Origin: Alphaproteobacteria bacterium
GTDB lineage: Bacteria; Pseudomonadota; Alphaproteobacteria; Rhizobiales; Rhizobiaceae
Reading direction: 5' to 3'
Length of the DNA stretch: 6,122 nucleotides
Assembly: GCA_017308345.1 (NCBI GenBank)
Contig: JAFKFE010000386.1
Coordinates: 1-6,122 of the forward strand
Positions 5,945-6,122 of the stretch are shown in pieces. Under the pieces are notes generated by a model. It was not told the DNA's origin, did no database searches, and saw nothing but the letters and a program-made list of their open reading frames with translations. A program made the translations under genes and the position numbers. How positions within the stretch are numbered: the stretch's first letter is position 1; the number at the start of each line of letters is the position of its first letter.

Positions 5945-6122
5945 GCGGCGACGCCGCAGCCGCAACCGCCCTTGCCGACGGCTTTCGCTTCAGCATCGGC
6001 AACGCAGCAAGCATCCACCTCTTCCGGAGCAGGGCCGCCACAACAGCCTTTCGAGGCTGCGGCGATCGAAGAGATCGATCGCGTGGTCGTGCAGACGCCG
6101 GTCTCGGGCAGCGTCAGATGCA
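5941..6122 (-). CDS. C-terminal tail of an ArsO-like FAD/NAD(P)-binding oxidoreductase (5' partial)
   Basis: Only the last 60 codons are in the window; the start lies beyond base 6122. The visible tail begins HLTLPETGVCTT, matching from memory the conserved LPETGVC ending of the flavin-binding oxidoreductases (ArsO-like) found beside ArsR and MFS genes in arsenic loci. A flexible Cys-rich extension follows, with two vicinal pairs (CCGGP and ACC) and a final CGCG, seven cysteines in all counting the one in GVC. Such pairs suit binding of trivalent arsenic or antimony. The gene ends in TGA overlapping the MFS ATG, so the two are one operon. The flavin and NAD(P) domains are not visible here, so the family call rests on the tail. 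An ArsI/CadI-type enzyme, which can also end in Cys pairs, is the main alternative. Confidence 0.55.
   Translation of the reverse strand, partial: HLTLPETGVCTTTRSISSIAAASKGCCGGPAPEEVDACCVADAEAKAVGKGGCGCGVAA

Noticed and set aside
5945..5965. TTG at 5965 as the MFS start
   Set aside because: It would add a run of arginines encoded inside the upstream gene; the ATG at 5944 in an ATGA overlap is the normal arrangement.
5574..6041. Alternative minus-strand frame spanning the oxidoreductase-MFS junction
   Set aside because: It is out of frame with both real genes, and the ATGA overlap and Cys-pair tail in the other frames explain the sequence better.

Overview
The window is GC-rich DNA (about 60-73% GC by eye on sampled lines) with six complete protein genes and two partial ones, one at each edge. 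It looks like a Hyphomicrobiales (rhizobial) alphaproteobacterium, probably of the Mesorhizobium type. That placement is an inference from base composition, the Tad/CpaE-like ATPase, the L,D-transpeptidase, the degenerate thermonuclease-like protein and the arsenic-type genes. It was not confirmed by any search.

Left block (1-2091, + strand): three tightly overlapping genes. They are the C-terminal part of a CpaE/TadZ-like MinD/ParA ATPase with an N-terminal receiver-like domain, a secreted L,D-transpeptidase, and a single-pass membrane protein with a coiled coil. The overlaps (14 nt, then a 4-nt ATGA) indicate one operon. The combination suggests spatially controlled cell-wall or pilus-related envelope work, a function that is inferred only. 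A GC-rich hairpin at 2098-2128 separates this operon from the next gene, which is convergent.

Middle block (2126-4585): a four-helix membrane protein of unknown function on the minus strand is divergent from a membrane-tethered, proline-rich, SNase-like protein that probably starts at TTG 2817. Next comes a two-TM GGDEF protein, probably starting at GTG 3839. Its active site is destroyed (GTSMF in place of GGDEF), but it keeps an RxxD motif at the position of the c-di-GMP inhibitory site.

Right block (4694-6122, - strand): an MFS transporter is translationally coupled by ATGA to the Cys-rich C-terminal tail of what looks like an ArsO-type flavin-binding oxidoreductase. This appears to be the downstream end of an arsenic-resistance operon. 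A probable rho-independent terminator overlaps the MFS stop codon. Base composition is slightly less GC-rich here, so the block may be an accessory insertion next to core genes.

There is no RNA gene, CRISPR array, insertion sequence or origin that I can support. The best candidates for unusual biology are the ATPase / L,D-transpeptidase / coiled-coil operon and the degenerate GGDEF protein.
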